Part shown: positions 1-11,604 of the stretch, piece after piece | Layout of the letters: every line of letters begins with the position of its first letter | Numbering within the stretch: the stretch's first letter is position 1 | Program-made: the position numbers and the translations under genes | Notes under the pieces: model-generated | The model's input: the letters and a program-made list of their open reading frames with translations, nothing else | The model's database searches: none | Told to the model about the DNA's origin: nothing | From: Thalassia testudinum | Taxonomy: Eukaryota; Streptophyta; Magnoliopsida; Alismatales; Hydrocharitaceae | Assembly (NCBI GenBank): GCA_037157565.1 | Contig: JAZHRO010000002.1 | Coordinates: 72,003,001 to 72,067,000, forward strand | DNA length: 64,000 nt | Direction of reading: 5' to 3'

Positions 1-222
1 CAATTGGATTGAGGAAATCAGATCTATTGCAGTTTTTTAGGATGACCTTAGTTCCTTAGAACTAGAGAGCACATCTTTTGATATCTCATACCCTCAAAAC
101 AAAAACCTATTATCAGAATCTATACTCAATCTTGAATCTGAATCTCGCGACTCATTTAATTCACTCTTTGCAGTCGAAAATCCACCCCAAATCCTGCTGT
201 TGATTCTACTCCTGTATTAGAA

Positions 223-1902
223 TTGAAACCATTGCCTGATAACCTTAAATATGTTTATCTCGAATCTAATCAAACATATCATGTAATTATTAACTCTCAT
301 CTTTCTGAATCACAAGAATCAAAATTGATCAAGGTTCTACGAGATCACAAGAAGGCAATTGGGTGGACTTTACATGATCTCACCGGGATTAGCCCTAATT
401 TTTGTACTCATCGTATCTATATTGAAGATGGGGCACGACCTTCAAGAGAAGCTCAAAGACGTCTAAATCCAAATTTAAAGGAGGTCGTAAAGAAAGAAAT
501 AATCAAGTGGCAAGATGCTGATATTATATATCCCATATCTGATAGCCCTTGGGTGAGTCCAATTCAAGTGGTACCTAAAAAGGCAAGACTCACCATAATT
601 AAGACTGAATCTGGAGAAACCATTCCCACACGAATTGCAAATTCGTGGAGGGTTTGTACTGACTATCTCAAGCTTAACACAGTTACAAAGAAGGACCACT
701 TTCCTTTGCCATTCATTGATCAGATCCTTGAGAGATTAGCTAGTAATAGGTTCTTCGGCTTTTTGGATGGTTACTCCGGGTATAAACAAGTAGCAATTTA
801 TCCCGAAGATCAAGAGAAAACAACTTTCACCTGCCCCTTCGGAACCTTTGCTTTCCAAAGAATGCCATTTGGGCTTTGCAACGCACCCGTGAATTTTCAG
901 CACTGCATGTTAGCCATTTTTACTGAAATGGTGGGTGAATGTATGGAGGTTTTTATGGATGATTTTTCAGTCTTCGAGGAAACATTTGATATCTGTCTAG
1001 ATAATTTGTCGAAGATTCTTAAGAGATGTATAGAAGTGAATCTTGTCTTCAGTTGGGAGAAGAGCCATTTTATGATTCCAGAGGGCATTGTACTTGGTCA
1101 CCTTGTGTCTGAGCGAGGTATCCAAGTAGATCGAGCTAAAATCAATCAAATTGCAAATCTTCCAATTCCTGACTCGATCAAAGGTATTAGATCTTTTCTT
1201 GGGCATGTGGGATTTTATAGAAGATTTATACTTGATTTTTCAAAGATTGCTCGACCACTCACAAACCTCCTCACAAAGGATACTACTTTTGAGATGAGTG
1301 AGGAGGGTATGTCTGCATTTGAAACATTGAGAGACAGAGTTACACAAGCTCCAAACTTGCAACCACCTAATTGGGATTTACCATTTGAAATCATGTGTGA
1401 TGCATCAGATTATGCAATTGGAGCTGTTTTGGGACAGAAAATTGAGAAGAATCTGGTAGTGATTTACTATGCTAGTAAAACTTTGAATGAGACACAAAGG
1501 GATTACATAGTTACAGAAAAGGAATTACTAGCGATAGTATTTGGATTAGAAAAGTTCAAATCTTATATACTCGGATCTCGAATTATTGTGTACTCTAATC
1601 ACTCAGCTATCCGACACCTTCTATCCAAAAAGAACACAAAACCTAGGTTGATCAGATGGATCTTGCTTTTGCAAGAGTTTGATTTAGAAATTCGTGATAA
1701 GGCGGGACGACAGAATGTTGTTGCTGATCACCTTTCCCACCTTCCTTATGATACTATTGAATCATCTCCTCCAATTACTGAACACTTTCCTGATGAACAT
1801 CTTTTGACTATAACCTCATATCTTCCTTGGTATGCAGATATTGTTAATTATTTGGTTACACATCAATTCCCGCCAGACTGGGACAGGAATCGCAAATCAT
1901 AA
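223..1902 (+). CDS. pol: Ath-1 reverse transcriptase-RNase H (part of gag-pol)
   Basis: About 560 residues of an Athila-type polyprotein that would copy element RNA into DNA. RT runs from the [10 protein letters not shown] start region through [10 protein letters not shown] and FLDGYSGY to the catalytic FMDD motif (DD codons 958-963). RNase H follows: DASDYA, the Glu in TEKELLA, then the VADHLSHL region. The third RNase H acidic site reads YSNH (AAT at 1597-1599) where Ath-2 and Ath-3 have Asp, so RNase H is probably inactive although RT looks intact. The listed start is not an initiator: the frame is the middle of a polyprotein and similarity continues slightly upstream. The frame closes at a premature TAA (1900-1902) and continues into integrase in the same frame. 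Confidence 0.88.
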   Translation: MKPLPDNLKYVYLESNQTYHVIINSHLSESQESKLIKVLRDHKKAIGWTLHDLTGISPNFCTHRIYIEDGARPSREAQRRLNPNLKEVVKKEIIKWQDADIIYPISDSPWVSPIQVVPKKARLTIIKTESGETIPTRIANSWRVCTDYLKLNTVTKKDHFPLPFIDQILERLASNRFFGFLDGYSGYKQVAIYPEDQEKTTFTCPFGTFAFQRMPFGLCNAPVNFQHCMLAIFTEMVGECMEVFMDDFSVFEETFDICLDNLSKILKRCIEVNLVFSWEKSHFMIPEGIVLGHLVSERGIQVDRAKINQIANLPIPDSIKGIRSFLGHVGFYRRFILDFSKIARPLTNLLTKDTTFEMSEEGMSAFETLRDRVTQAPNLQPPNWDLPFEIMCDASDYAIGAVLGQKIEKNLVVIYYASKTLNETQRDYIVTEKELLAIVFGLEKFKSYILGSRIIVYSNHSAIRHLLSKKNTKPRLIRWILLLQEFDLEIRDKAGRQNVVADHLSHLPYDTIESSPPITEHFPDEHLLTITSYLPWYADIVNYLVTHQFPPDWDRNRKS

Positions 1903-3108
1903 CTCAAATCAGAAGCCAAATACTATTTCTAGGAAGATCTGTATCTTTTTCGACTCTGTAATGATCAAATCATCAGGCATTATGTTACTTCTTCTGAGAT
2001 CGATTCTATCCTTTCTTTCTGTCATGACCAGGCTTGTGGTGGTCATTTTTCTAGTCGAAAGACCGCTACAAAAATTCTGCAATACGGGTTTTATTGGCCC
2101 ACTTTATTTACAGATTCACAGACATATTGTAAGGCATGTAGTCACTGCCAAACTCTTGGTGGCATGTCACATTAAAACATGATACCTCTGAATTCGATTG
2201 TTGTCTGTGAAATCTTTGATATTTGGGGCATAAACTTTATGGGTCCGTTTCCATCCTCTTTTGGCTTCGAATATATTTTACTTGTTGTTGATTATGTTTC
2301 TCGTTGGATTGAAGCCATACCCACATACACAAATGATCATCGAGTTGTCATTCCTTTTATACAGAGTCATATTATCGCTCATTCTGGGGTACCTCGCGCC
2401 ATCATTTCTGACGGCGGTTCCCATTTTAATAATGCCCAGTTTAGAAATTTACTTAGAAAATATGGGGTTACACATTGTGTTTCTACACCTTATCATCCCC
2501 AAACTAATGGGCAAACTGAGGTCACTAATCAGGAGATCAAAAAGATCCTTCAAATGACAATCCAACCCGATAGGAAGGATTGGTCTTCCCGTTTAGATAA
2601 GGCTTTGTGGGCTTATAGGACTGCCCACAAAACAGCAATAGGCATGTCACCATACAGACTTGTTTACGAGAAACCCTGTCATCTTCCCGTAGAAATTGAA
2701 CACAAGGCCTATTAGGCAATTAAAGCTTACAATTTAGACCTCGCGAAGGTTGGTGATCATCGTAGGTTGTAGCTTAGTGAACTTGAGGAATTGTGTCATG
2801 ACTCCTATGAGAGTTCAAAGCTATATAAGGAAAAACTTAAAGCCTTCCATGATAGACGCATTTCCCGCAAATCTTTTACACCTAGTCAGAAGGTGTTGCT
2901 TTTTGATGCCCATATGAAGCCCTTCCCTAAGAAACTTAGGTCTAAATGGCAAGGACCATTTATTGTTGTTAGAGTCTTCGACAATGGAGCTATCGAAATC
3001 ACCGAACCCAACAAGGATCAACCCTTCAAAGTTAATGGTCAACGTTTAAAACCTTTCTTGAAATCACACGCTTTGGGTCTTGTTGGAGACTGTTACACGC
3101 TCCATTAG
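1903..3108 (+). pseudogene. Ath-1 integrase, broken by in-frame stops
   Basis: Continues in the frame of RT-RNase H but carries stops at 1930-1932, 2173-2175, 2713-2715 and 2770-2772. The HHCC zinc finger is visible (CHDQACGGHF near 2022, CKACSHC near 2128-2150). The core runs from MIPLNS (2179) with IISDGG and the Glu of [10 protein letters not shown]. The first catalytic Asp is lost: WGINFMGP (AAC at 2233-2235) where Ath-2 and Ath-3 read WGIDFMGP. The C-terminal domain has the Gypsy GPF motif (KWQGPFIVV, about 2946) and ends near LKPFLKSHA with stop TAG at 3106-3108. Not functional: stops plus a missing catalytic residue. Confidence 0.88.
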
Positions 3109-4440
3109 GGTTTGTCAACTTTCCATCCACATCTTGTATATAGCTGTTTCCTGTTTTCTATACTTTTCTCTTCCTATACACTTGAATCTATATCTGATTT
3201 TTCACTAATTACCTTCACTTGGTCCGACTGTCCACTCTGACTTTTGGTTAGAATTGAAATTGTCCACACAGAGATCTTTGATCTCCTCTATCCGACTCCT
3301 TCTGTCACCCTACACTAAGTGAAGTGTAATTTCTTTTTCACCCTTTTTATAATGAGAACATTTTAAAATCTTGGCTTAGGGGGTGTGAAGTGAAATTTTC
3401 ACTTCAAGTGTATTTGTAGAGAAAATAAATAAATAAAACACGTAAAAATTAAATACCCACGAAGTTTTAAAAAATGGAAATACCAAAAATATTAAAATTA
3501 AAAAAATCAAAAATATCATAAAAATTTGAAAAATTTTGGAAAAAATTCGTAAAAATTGGAAAATTTTATAAATATAAAAATCAAAATATATAAATTTAAA
3601 AATTTAAAAATTGCCAAATTATAAAAATAATAAAATGGGTTTTTACATCTAGAATAAAGAAAAGAAGAAAAAGAAGAAAAAAAATATTTATATCAATAAT
3701 TAGGAGATTAATTTTTCTTTCAGGTCAGAAACCATAAAAAAATATAGAATATATATAGTATAAGAGCATTAAATCCTTATTTAGATTTTTACTTATAACA
3801 TTTTGCATAACACACTTTTGTTTGTGAAATCTTAAACGGGATTTTATTTAAGTTAGAATCTTTAAAACTTAAGGATTTGCTTTTCTATTCTTTACCCTGA
3901 AATTAAGTAACTAAGGTGTATTAAGTTCAAAACTTAAGTTTTGGAATTAAATTGTAACTTTTTAATCAATCAGACTAAGTAATCCTTTTACTTTTTGAAT
4001 ATTTGTTTGTATCATCAAGTTAAGTAAAAAGGGCAGACATTCAGAGTTAATTAAGTAAAGAGTTAGTAGAATCCTAGTCTTCAAGTCTATTAGGCTATAG
4101 TTAGCTTAATCAACTAAAGGACATTTGGCTAGACTTAGTGAGTTTTTGTCTTGACAGATCCTGTAGGAGGAAACTAAAAGTTTAAAGGACTTGAGAGTGA
4201 ATGGCTTTGCTGTCCAAGCTCTGGTTTGAGAGCTAAGTAACCTAAGCATCCAAAATTCATACACATAGAATTGTCTTGTTGGCATCTGATAACACTACAT
4301 CGTGGGGTCATAATTCTATTAAATGGGGTCCATCTTAAGAAGAAAATGCACAGATAACCCATCATAAATAGAATGAGAGCATTGCATGCACCATACATCA
4401 AGATTGCTTATAAAATAGTATTAATGGCCATTTGTATAAG
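3109..4440 (+). other. Ath-1 3' noncoding region, AT-rich
   Basis: No coding sequence is supported. It begins after the integrase stop, holds the internal polypurine tract at 3373-3390, then a very A/T-rich stretch (3420-3760) and ordinary AT-rich sequence. Ath-1 shows little similarity here to the 1.3-kb 3' module shared by Ath-2, Ath-3, NA-A and NA-B beyond the polypurine motif. No env-like ORF is present. Confidence 0.5.
3373..3390 (+). other. Internal polypurine tract (PPT-like), Ath-1
   Basis: Purine-rich GGCTTAGGGGGTGTGAAG lies 265 bases after the pol stop, preceded by a short AATG...CATT inverted repeat. It aligns in position with the internal PPT-like motif of Ath-2, Ath-3, NA-A and NA-B. 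Confidence 0.45.
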
Positions 4441-5440
4441 TACTTGTCAAAGCAGGCCTCAAATGAGCAATCGGGCCGCACGGATCGATTCAGAGCGACA
4501 AACGAAGTCCAACGGACTCAAAATCGGCTAAATCTGACATTCGGAGCTCCCGCAATGGATCCAAGAAATTCTGACCATTGATCTGATGATCAACAACCCA
4601 CAGCGCGCCATGTGGTGCTCCCACAACGCATCCGCGCCACCGGCCGATCTCACCTTCACCCGGAGTACGAATCTCAGCTGTCTATCTTCGATCGAATGGG
4701 TGAGAGCCGCTCGTGTGCCCGCCCTCGCCACGACAAAGCAGCGGGCGCAGCGCAACCAAGGACAAACCCTCGCCCCCTGGTTGCATGGTTAGGGATGAAT
4801 AAAAAGAAAAAGAAAAAGTAAACAGGCAGAAAATGATAAGAGGAAAGAAAGAGAAGAAGAGATGTTTAAAGAAGAGCTTGCTCAAGACAAAAAGGAAAAG
4901 AGAAAGGAAAAGAGATAGAGAGAAAGAAGGTAGAATAAGAAAGAATGAAGGCTTAAGATAGAGAAGAAAGAGTGATGGCTGAAGACATCTAATAGTTTAA
5001 AATCCAAATTTTTTTTAAGACGTCTAATTTTTTTTTACTTTACTCTAATACAATTACTTTTGAGCATAAATGATGTAATAAGGCACATATTCATTTGAAT
5101 TTCTTTTTCTTGCCTTAATCTCTTGTAAATAAGAAGAAATTAGTGAAATAAACATGTTTACTTGCTTTCAATAACAAATCATATGTGTAAATATGTTTTT
5201 TTCTTATGGAATTTTGCATGTCTTTTAATTGGAAATCCTTATGCAAGATTCATATTTTTTAAGTAAATTTAATTATAATTATCATTAATTAAGTAAATAG
5301 CTTTGGATTTAATGGTGAATTAAGTTAAGTCATGCCTCCCAGTGAACGACCTGGACTCAACCAGTTAAAAAAATTAAAATCTAAAATGTTAGGTTAGCTT
5401 GACCCTATACTACTCAATTGACATAAATTCAAGTTGACCT
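4440..5440 (+). repeat. Degenerate Athila-type LTR between Ath-1 and Ath-2
   Basis: Two LTR landmarks survive in plus orientation: a purine-rich stretch followed by an AGACGTCT-type dyad (4800-5030), and the R/U5 box near 5333-5357 (GCTCCC-like, then GACCTGGACT). The latter occurs about 100 bases before the end of every other LTR in the window. The start cannot be placed, and it may be the 3' LTR of Ath-1, the 5' LTR of Ath-2, or a hybrid. Bases 5441-5511 hold no recognisable PBS. Confidence 0.45.
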
Positions 5441-5555
5441 AAGTTACTTTCTCTTGCACATAATTAAGCATAATTAACTTAATTAACTGTGTTGAGAAAA
5501 TTAACAACCAGTCTCTAAGACCATCCTTGTGGCCTCCATTAGCTACTCATTCCTA

Positions 5556-5572
5556 TCGAGGCCAAGCCTCGA
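5556..5572 (+). other. Leader hairpin upstream of gag, Ath-2
   Basis: TCGAGGC-CAA-GCCTCGA is a perfect 7-bp stem with a 3-base loop, 81 bases before the gag ATG. Ath-3 has a 9-bp version at the same place (61610-61630). Confidence 0.6.
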
Positions 5573-5652
5573 CCTCCTTATTTGTGCGACAACCCAACCC
5601 AATCAATATCTCTTCTAATTCATCTAAACCTAATTCTCTTTCATCCATCATC

Positions 5653-7480
5653 ATGGAGCAACCAGCAGAAGAAAACAATCTTGAAAATCAGCTTCAGTGC
5701 CTCAATGATCTATTCCAAGCCTTTGTAAACCCACCACAGCATCCTACGATGCGAGATCACTACAATCCCGCTGCGTTGGCAATCAAACATCGAGTACAAA
5801 TCCCCACTGGAGGTCCTGATACTGAACTCAAGCCCAACATGATTCATTCCATTCCCAAATTCCATGGGCGTAATTTCAAGGATCCTTTCCAGCATATCAA
5901 GCAACTCAAGCATCTGGCCCAAACCTTTGGGTCAGAAGCTCAAAATCGAGATGTCTTACTCATGAAAATGTTCTCCTTCTCTCTCATGGATAAGGCTGCT
6001 CACCGGTACCAAACCCAAACGCATCCAATCAACACCTGGGCGGAACTTCAATTCGAGTTTCTGAGAAAGTTCTTCCCTGTTGGTCAGACAAATGCTTTAT
6101 GTCACCAGATCACGGATTTCACATAGCAAGCAGGAGAACTACTTCACAAGGCATGGGATCGTTTTCTAAATCTCATGCAAAATTGCCCCCACCATGGAGT
6201 TCCTAAATGGGAACAAGTCCAGTCTTTTTACTAGGGACTCCATGAGGATATTCGATTATTCATCAATGTGACCTTTTGAGGAAACATCATGGGTCAACAC
6301 GAAGACACCGTGTGAGAGATTCTCGAGAATATGTGTGAGAACTCCATCAATAATGAATCCATGGGCATGTTAGACAGAACGAATGCCCGTTCATTGATGA
6401 ATCAAAAGGGAGCACATGAGACGCAGGGTCTGTCATCTTATGTCGTCTTAGAACTAATGGCCAGTCATCTGGACAAGATCTCTATTATTGAGAAGAAGGT
6501 GGATGAGCTAACTCGACACTTGCAGCGTGCCACCTCTACACAAAACCCATTCGCGCAACCGCCCTCTGGCAGGGAGGTTGTGCATAACATTTATCATCGA
6601 TCTTCTTATAGGATGGACTTATATCCACCCCCGTCTGATTTTGGTTTCGAAGGAAACTCTGGACTCACTTACTCTAATTGGGGGAACTCTGAACCCTCGT
6701 ATTCTAACTTTTCCGAGGCTCCTCAGACTTGCGAGGACCTCAACGCCATTTAGAATGATCCATTCTCAAACACCTACAATCCTGGATGGCATAATCACCC
6801 TAATTTCACGTGGTCAAGGAACAATCAAAATTGGAGATCTCAATATCCACCCTGACCACAAGCTCCTCATCCATATCAACCACTTCAGCCTCAGCCTAAC
6901 CCAACTTATCAATCCGAGCCAACTCATGCAGATCAAATGAGTCTTATCCTTTAAACTCTGGCTAACATTCAGAAGATGAATGCGGCTATGCAAAAATAGC
7001 ACAAAGACGAGATCACAGAGGTTCGCAATCAACTCGCCCAGATGGCAAATCCCCACCAACCTGGTGCACTTCCTTCACAAACTCTGCCTAATCCAAATAA
7101 TGTGCCGAACCAGAGGCACATTATGAACCCGACTTAGGGCCAAGCTCACTTTATCTATCAGGCCCCTTCTACTCCATCACCTGACGGGATGGAGGCCTTG
7201 GCTTCATATACGGGTTATCAGCAACAATCGCCTCTTTTGCCCACACCAAACCAGAACCAAGCAGGATTGAATTCTGTTACTACCCGTAGTGGCAAAGAAA
7301 CAGAGGACCCACCTTATCCAAGGCACTCCTAGCCTAGTAATGCAAACTCAAACCCTAGGATAATCATCCAGGATACCCTTATCCCAGATCAAGAACCTGG
7401 ACCCATCCTAGAGGAACCATCTAAGGTTCCATTTCCTGAGGCCTTGACCAAAAGAAAAAGAACAGCCAAACCCGTGGCAC
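5653..7480 (+). pseudogene. gag: Ath-2 gag, broken by stops
   Basis: Gag would form the cytoplasmic virus-like particle. The start is taken at ATG 5653 (MEQPAEENN), which aligns with Ath-3's MAQPIEEENN; the open frame upstream is leader. The Retrotrans_gag core is clear: IPKFHGRNFKDPFQHIKQLK, then MFSFSLMDKAAHRYQT, then TWAELQFEFLRKFFPVGQT. A TAG at 6124-6126 ends the first segment; another TAG falls near 6232. A second open piece, 6331-6753, holds the coiled stretch around MASHLDKISIIEKKVDEL. The Gln/Pro/Asn-rich C-terminal spacer to about 7480 has further stops. Most stops replace Gln, Arg or Trp codons of Ath-3, consistent with C-to-T or G-to-A decay. Confidence 0.85.
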
Positions 7481-8302
7481 CTGAGGAGGACCTGGTTAAG
7501 CTCTTTGAGCAGGTCCATATAAACATCCCTTTGATGGATGCGATACGCCACGTACCGGCTTACGCGCGATTTCTGAAAGGCATGTGTACACCTAAGCGTA
7601 AGCTATGAACCAAAGACTGGAACCTGATCGTACTGTCGGAGCAAGCCAGCTCTGTCATTTTGAGCAAACTCCCGTGTAAGGCAAAAGACCCAGTCACCCC
7701 TCTGATCTCCTGTGCAATCGGTGATATGCAATTCTACCGAGCCTTACTGGGCCTAGGAGCTTCCATAAATTTGATACCTACATCGCTACTAGACTACCTT
7801 GAGGAATCTGAACTTAAACCGACAGAAATGATCTTGCAATTAGCTAACCGATCTATTAAATCACCAAAAGGAATTCTCGAGGATGTCATAGTTAGGGTAA
7901 ATGACTTCTATTTTCCAGTGGATTTCATTGTCTTAGATAAGGATGCTCCTGAGAATGTGAAGAATACACCGATCATATTAGGGAGACCCTTTCTGGCCAC
8001 TGCTAGGGACAATATAAATTGAGGATGGCCAAATTGAATTAAAATTTGGGGGCAAGACACTAAAGATCGACATCTTTAAGGCCCAACAAGGAATTAATTG
8101 CGGAGTTATAGAACAAATTTGCGATATCGAGGCTGTAGTTGACGACCTATGTATCGAGGAAAACTCGACTATTTTCGATCAACCTCAAGAAGATCAAAAC
8201 CCGCAATTAAAGGAGTCTAAACCCAACATAGATACTCCCATAATTCCTTCCTTTGCTCCCAACACCCACCCTAAACCACCTACTGCTGCTGACAACCCAG
8301 TT
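7481..8302 (+). pseudogene. Ath-2 aspartic protease, active site lost
   Basis: This domain would process the polyprotein. It follows the EEDLVKLFEQV linker shared with Ath-3 (7480-7520). The longest open piece is 7660-8022. The active-site loop reads LLGLGASINLIP where Ath-3 has LLDLGASINLIP, so the catalytic Asp is Gly (GGC at 7750-7752). The flap/second-half motif PIILGRPFLATARDNIN is present near 7970-8020. A stop near 7606 and a frameshift or stop near 8021 break the frame. Bases 8023-8302 are an acidic Pro-rich linker that leads into RT. Confidence 0.82.
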
Positions 8303-9870
8303 ATGGAATTAAAGCCTCTTCCCGATCATCTGAAATACGTCTTTTTGGGTTCCAATCAGACATTTCCTGTGATTATCAACTCCCGACTCACACCTGATCA
8401 GGAAACACGCCTGATTTCTATTCTCCAGCAGCATCGGAGAGCCATTGGATGGGCTCTCGATGATCTGACTGACATCAGCCCTTCATACTGCACACATCAC
8501 ATCTACACAGAAGAGGGCTCATGACCATCCCGTGAAATGAAGAGACGCCTAAATCCAAATCTGCAGGATGTCGTGAAAAGGATCATCAAGTGGTTATATG
8601 CAGGGATCATCTACCCGATCTCTGACAGTCGGTGGGTGAGTCCAATCCAAGTTGTGCCTAAGAAGGCAGGGCTCACCATCATCATGACTGAAACCGAAGA
8701 AACCATATCGACCTGTATAGCGAACTCGTGAAGAGTCTGCATTAATTACAGAAAACTCAATTCCTCCACGAAGAAGGATCATTTCCCATTTCCGTTCATT
8801 GATCAGATTCTCGAGAAACTAGCAGGAAATCAATTCTTCTACTTTATGGATGGTACTCTGGTTATAATCAGGTCGCAATCCATCCCAAGAACCAAGAGAA
8901 AACAACCTTCACCTGTCCCTTTGGAACATACGCATTCCGAAGGATGCCATTCGGTCTCTACAATGCACCCACTACTTTTCAACGGTACATGCTTGCCATA
9001 TTCTCAGATATGGTAGGTGAATACCTTGAAGTCTTCATGAACAACTTCTCAATGTTCAGTGAATCATTTGATGATTGCCTCCTGCACTTGGTCCAAATCC
9101 TCAGGCGATGCATCGACGTGAACTTGGTTCTTTCTTGGGAAAAGAGCCACTTCATGGTACCTGAGGGAATTGTCCTGGGTGATCTCATCTCTGAAAAAGA
9201 CATCCAGGTTGATCTAGCGAAGGTGAATCTAATTTCCAAACTCCCTATGCCTAGCTCGTTCAAAGACATCTGATCCTTTCTGGGGCACGTGGATTTTTAC
9301 CATCAATTCATTCCTGATTTTTCGAAAATCGTGCGCCCCCTGACTAATCTTCTATATAAGGATGTCCCCTTTGAAATCTCCAAGGAGTGCACTTAGACAT
9401 TTGAGATTCTGCATGATCGAGTTACCCAAGCACCTATCCTGCAGTCCCCTGATTGGTCTCAACCCTTTGAGATCATGTGCGATGCACCTGATTATGCTGT
9501 AGGTGCGGTACTTGGGCAAAAAATAGATGAGAAACCCGTGGTCATCTACTAGCTAGCAAGACACTTGACGAGGTTCAGCATAACTACACAATTACTGAGA
9601 AAGAGTTGCTAGCCATAATATTTGCCCTAGAAAAATTCAGATCATATCTTTTGGGTTCTCGTGTTATCATATACTCAGATCACACTGCAGTGAGGCACCT
9701 CCTTGCGAAGGACAAGAAACCTTGACTAATCCGCTGGATCTTGCTGTTGCAAGAATTTGATCTTGAGATTCGCGATAAAGTGGGAAAGCAGAATGTAGTA
9801 GCTGACCACTTATCTCGCCTTCTTTCTGATAGTATCGACCCTTCCGGACCCATCACAGAACATTTTCCCG
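8303..9870 (+). pseudogene. Ath-2 reverse transcriptase-RNase H, catalytic DD changed to NN
   Basis: RT starts at MELKPLPDHLKYVFL (8303). The frame is cut by TGA 8522-8524 (an Arg CGA codon in Ath-1), a stop near 8729, a shift near 8850, a TGA near 9271 and TAG 9394-9396, among others. The catalytic motif reads FMNNF (AAC AAC, 9040-9045) instead of FMDDF, which removes both metal-binding aspartates. RNase H begins near 9475 (CDAPDYAVGAVLGQK) and keeps YSDHTAVRHL near 9676 and [10 protein letters not shown] near 9794. Clearly inactive. Ath-3 has stops at the same codons as 8522 and 9394 (see findings). Confidence 0.86.
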
Positions 9871-11195
9871 ATGAGCACCTCCTGACTATTAGTACAGGAC
9901 TTCCTTGGCTTACTGATCTAGTGAACTACTTGGCATCACATCAGATCACATTTGATTGGCCGAAGACCAAGAAAGACAAATTGCTTTTCGATGCTAAGTA
10001 CTACATCTGGGAAGACCCATACCACTTCCGCATTGGTGCTGATCAAATCATCAGACGGTGCATCCCGGAAGCAGAAATTTAGGACATTTTGTCCTTCTGC
10101 CATGACCAGGCCTGCGGCGGACACTTTTCCGAACATAAAACCGCAGTAAAAGTCCTCCAATGCCGCTTTTATTAGCCCATGATTTTCAAAGATGCATACG
10201 ATCACTGTAAGGCATGCACTCATTGCCAGACCTTAGGCAATATGAGCCACCGCGATATGATGCCTTTACAGCCGATTCTCATATGCGAAACCTTCGAAAT
10301 CTGGGGGATTGATTTCATGGGACCCTTCCCTATTTCGGACGACTTTGAATACATTCTTCTCGTTGTTGACTACGTGTCCAAATGGATCAAAGCCATTCCG
10401 ACCTGAACCAACGATCATAAGGTGGTAATCAAATTCATTCATCAGAACATCTTTTCTCGATTCAGGATTCCACGTGCCATTATCTCCGATGGTGGGACCC
10501 ATTTCACAAATGCTCAATTCAGATCAGTAATGACCAAATACGGGGTGTCACACCGAATCTCTACCCCTTATTAGCCCCAAACCAATGGTCTAGCTGAGCT
10601 AACAAATCGGGAGATCAAGAAAATCCTTCAGGTCATTGTACGACCTGACAGGAAAGATTGGTCATCCTGACTTCCAAAAGCCTTGTGGTCCTATAGGACC
10701 GCCCATAAAATCCAATTGGGCATGTCTCCTTTCAGATTCATGTACAGGAAGGCATGTCACGTCCCCATTGAGTCGGAGCACAAAGCCTATTAGGCTGTAC
10801 GGAAGTGTAATCTAGATTTTTCTAAGGCAAGAACCCATAGAAAGCTTCAAATAAGTGAGATCGATGAATTACCTAAGGATGCATATGAGAACTCATGAAT
10901 TTACAAAGAGCGGGTTAAGGCCTTTCACAACAAGCACATATCCAGAAAGATCTTTCACCCTGGTCAGAAAGTCCTACTCTTTGATGCTAAACTCAAACTG
11001 TTCCCAGGAAAACTCAAATCAAAATGCATTTGACCATATCTTATCAAATGAATTTTTGGAAATGAAGCCTTTGAAATCAGTCAACTCAGCCTCAATTCAG
11101 AACCTTTTTTCATGAACGGTTAGAGACTTAAACCGTTCATCAAACTCACCGATACGAACTTGGCTGAGGTATCTTTTGATCTCCATTCTCCCTGA
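9871..11195 (+). pseudogene. Ath-2 integrase, broken by stops
   Basis: Zinc finger (CHDQACGGHF near 10100; CKACTHCQTL near 10210), then the core with [10 protein letters not shown] (about 10309, first catalytic Asp kept), IISDGGTHF (about 10480-10505) and NGLAELTNREIKK (about 10588-10620, catalytic Glu kept). Stops fall at 10080, near 10172, near 10405, near 10572 and near 10790. The C-terminal part, with LLFDAKLKLFPGKLKSK and then RLKPFIKLTDTNL, ends at TGA 11193-11195. The catalytic triad survives but the reading frame does not. Confidence 0.85.
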
Positions 11196-11604
11196 GCTCA
11201 TTACACCTGGCTGATGATGTTAAACTTAGTTCTTAACAGGAGGCAACCCTTCATTTTGAAAAACCCGAAACCCTTCTTGACACATCTTATGCTGAATTCA
11301 TATTGCACTTTAGGATTCATCCATTAGAACAGCCAAATCCACCTCTGGTACCCATACCCAAGCTTGAAATCGTCCGCAATAGTCACCCCGACCCATTCAC
11401 CCACCCAAAACCTGCTCTAATGTACGATCTAAGCTGAACTTGAACCCACCTAATTTACAATGAGGACATTGCAAATCGTTGGCATGGAGGGTATTAAAGT
11501 GCAAAACGCTGTGAGAATCACTTCACAAGAAAGGGTTTCATCAAAAAAATTACATATCCCAAAAACCAAAAAAATAAAAAATTAAAGAAGAAAAAAAATG
11601 GAGA
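11196..11604 (+). other. Ath-2 3' UTR, first part
   Basis: Noncoding. It contains the stem-loop remnant at 11233-11250 (TTAACAGG-AGGCAA-CCC), the AATG..ACATTG repeat near 11460 and the internal PPT 11481-11495 (GGCATGGAGGGTATT). An A-rich tract runs up to the junction with NA-A. The last five bases, GGAGA (11600-11604), recur immediately after NA-A's right LTR (29723-29727). Confidence 0.6.
11481..11495 (+). other. Internal polypurine tract, Ath-2
   Basis: GGCATGGAGGGTATT lies 286 bases after the pol stop, matching the terminal PPT plus LTR start (GGCATGGGGGTATGA in the relatives). Confidence 0.55.

Larger units (their letters stand above)
1..5440 (+). mobile_element. Ath-1: truncated Athila-like Ty3/Gypsy retrotransposon
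   Basis: The window opens inside the protease-RT linker of a plus-strand element, so gag and protease lie outside. Order: linker (1-222), RT-RNase H (223-1902), integrase (1903-3108), internal polypurine tract (3373-3390), AT-rich 3' region (3109-4440) and a decayed LTR (about 4440-5440). RT, RNase H and integrase match Ath-2 and Ath-3 along their length, but Ath-1 is the most diverged of the three. Its pol frame has no frameshift between 223 and 3108, only nonsense codons. The right boundary is uncertain because the LTR is very degraded and abuts Ath-2. Confidence 0.8.

Noticed and set aside
3109..4440. Search for an env-like ORF after pol, as in some Athila and Calypso elements
   Set aside because: No open frame of useful length or with signal peptide and membrane segments follows pol in Ath-1, Ath-2 or Ath-3.
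4174..4885. Short open frames that might be a host gene between Ath-1 and Ath-2
   Set aside because: Under 80 codons, overlapping on both strands, no known motif; the region has decayed LTR features.
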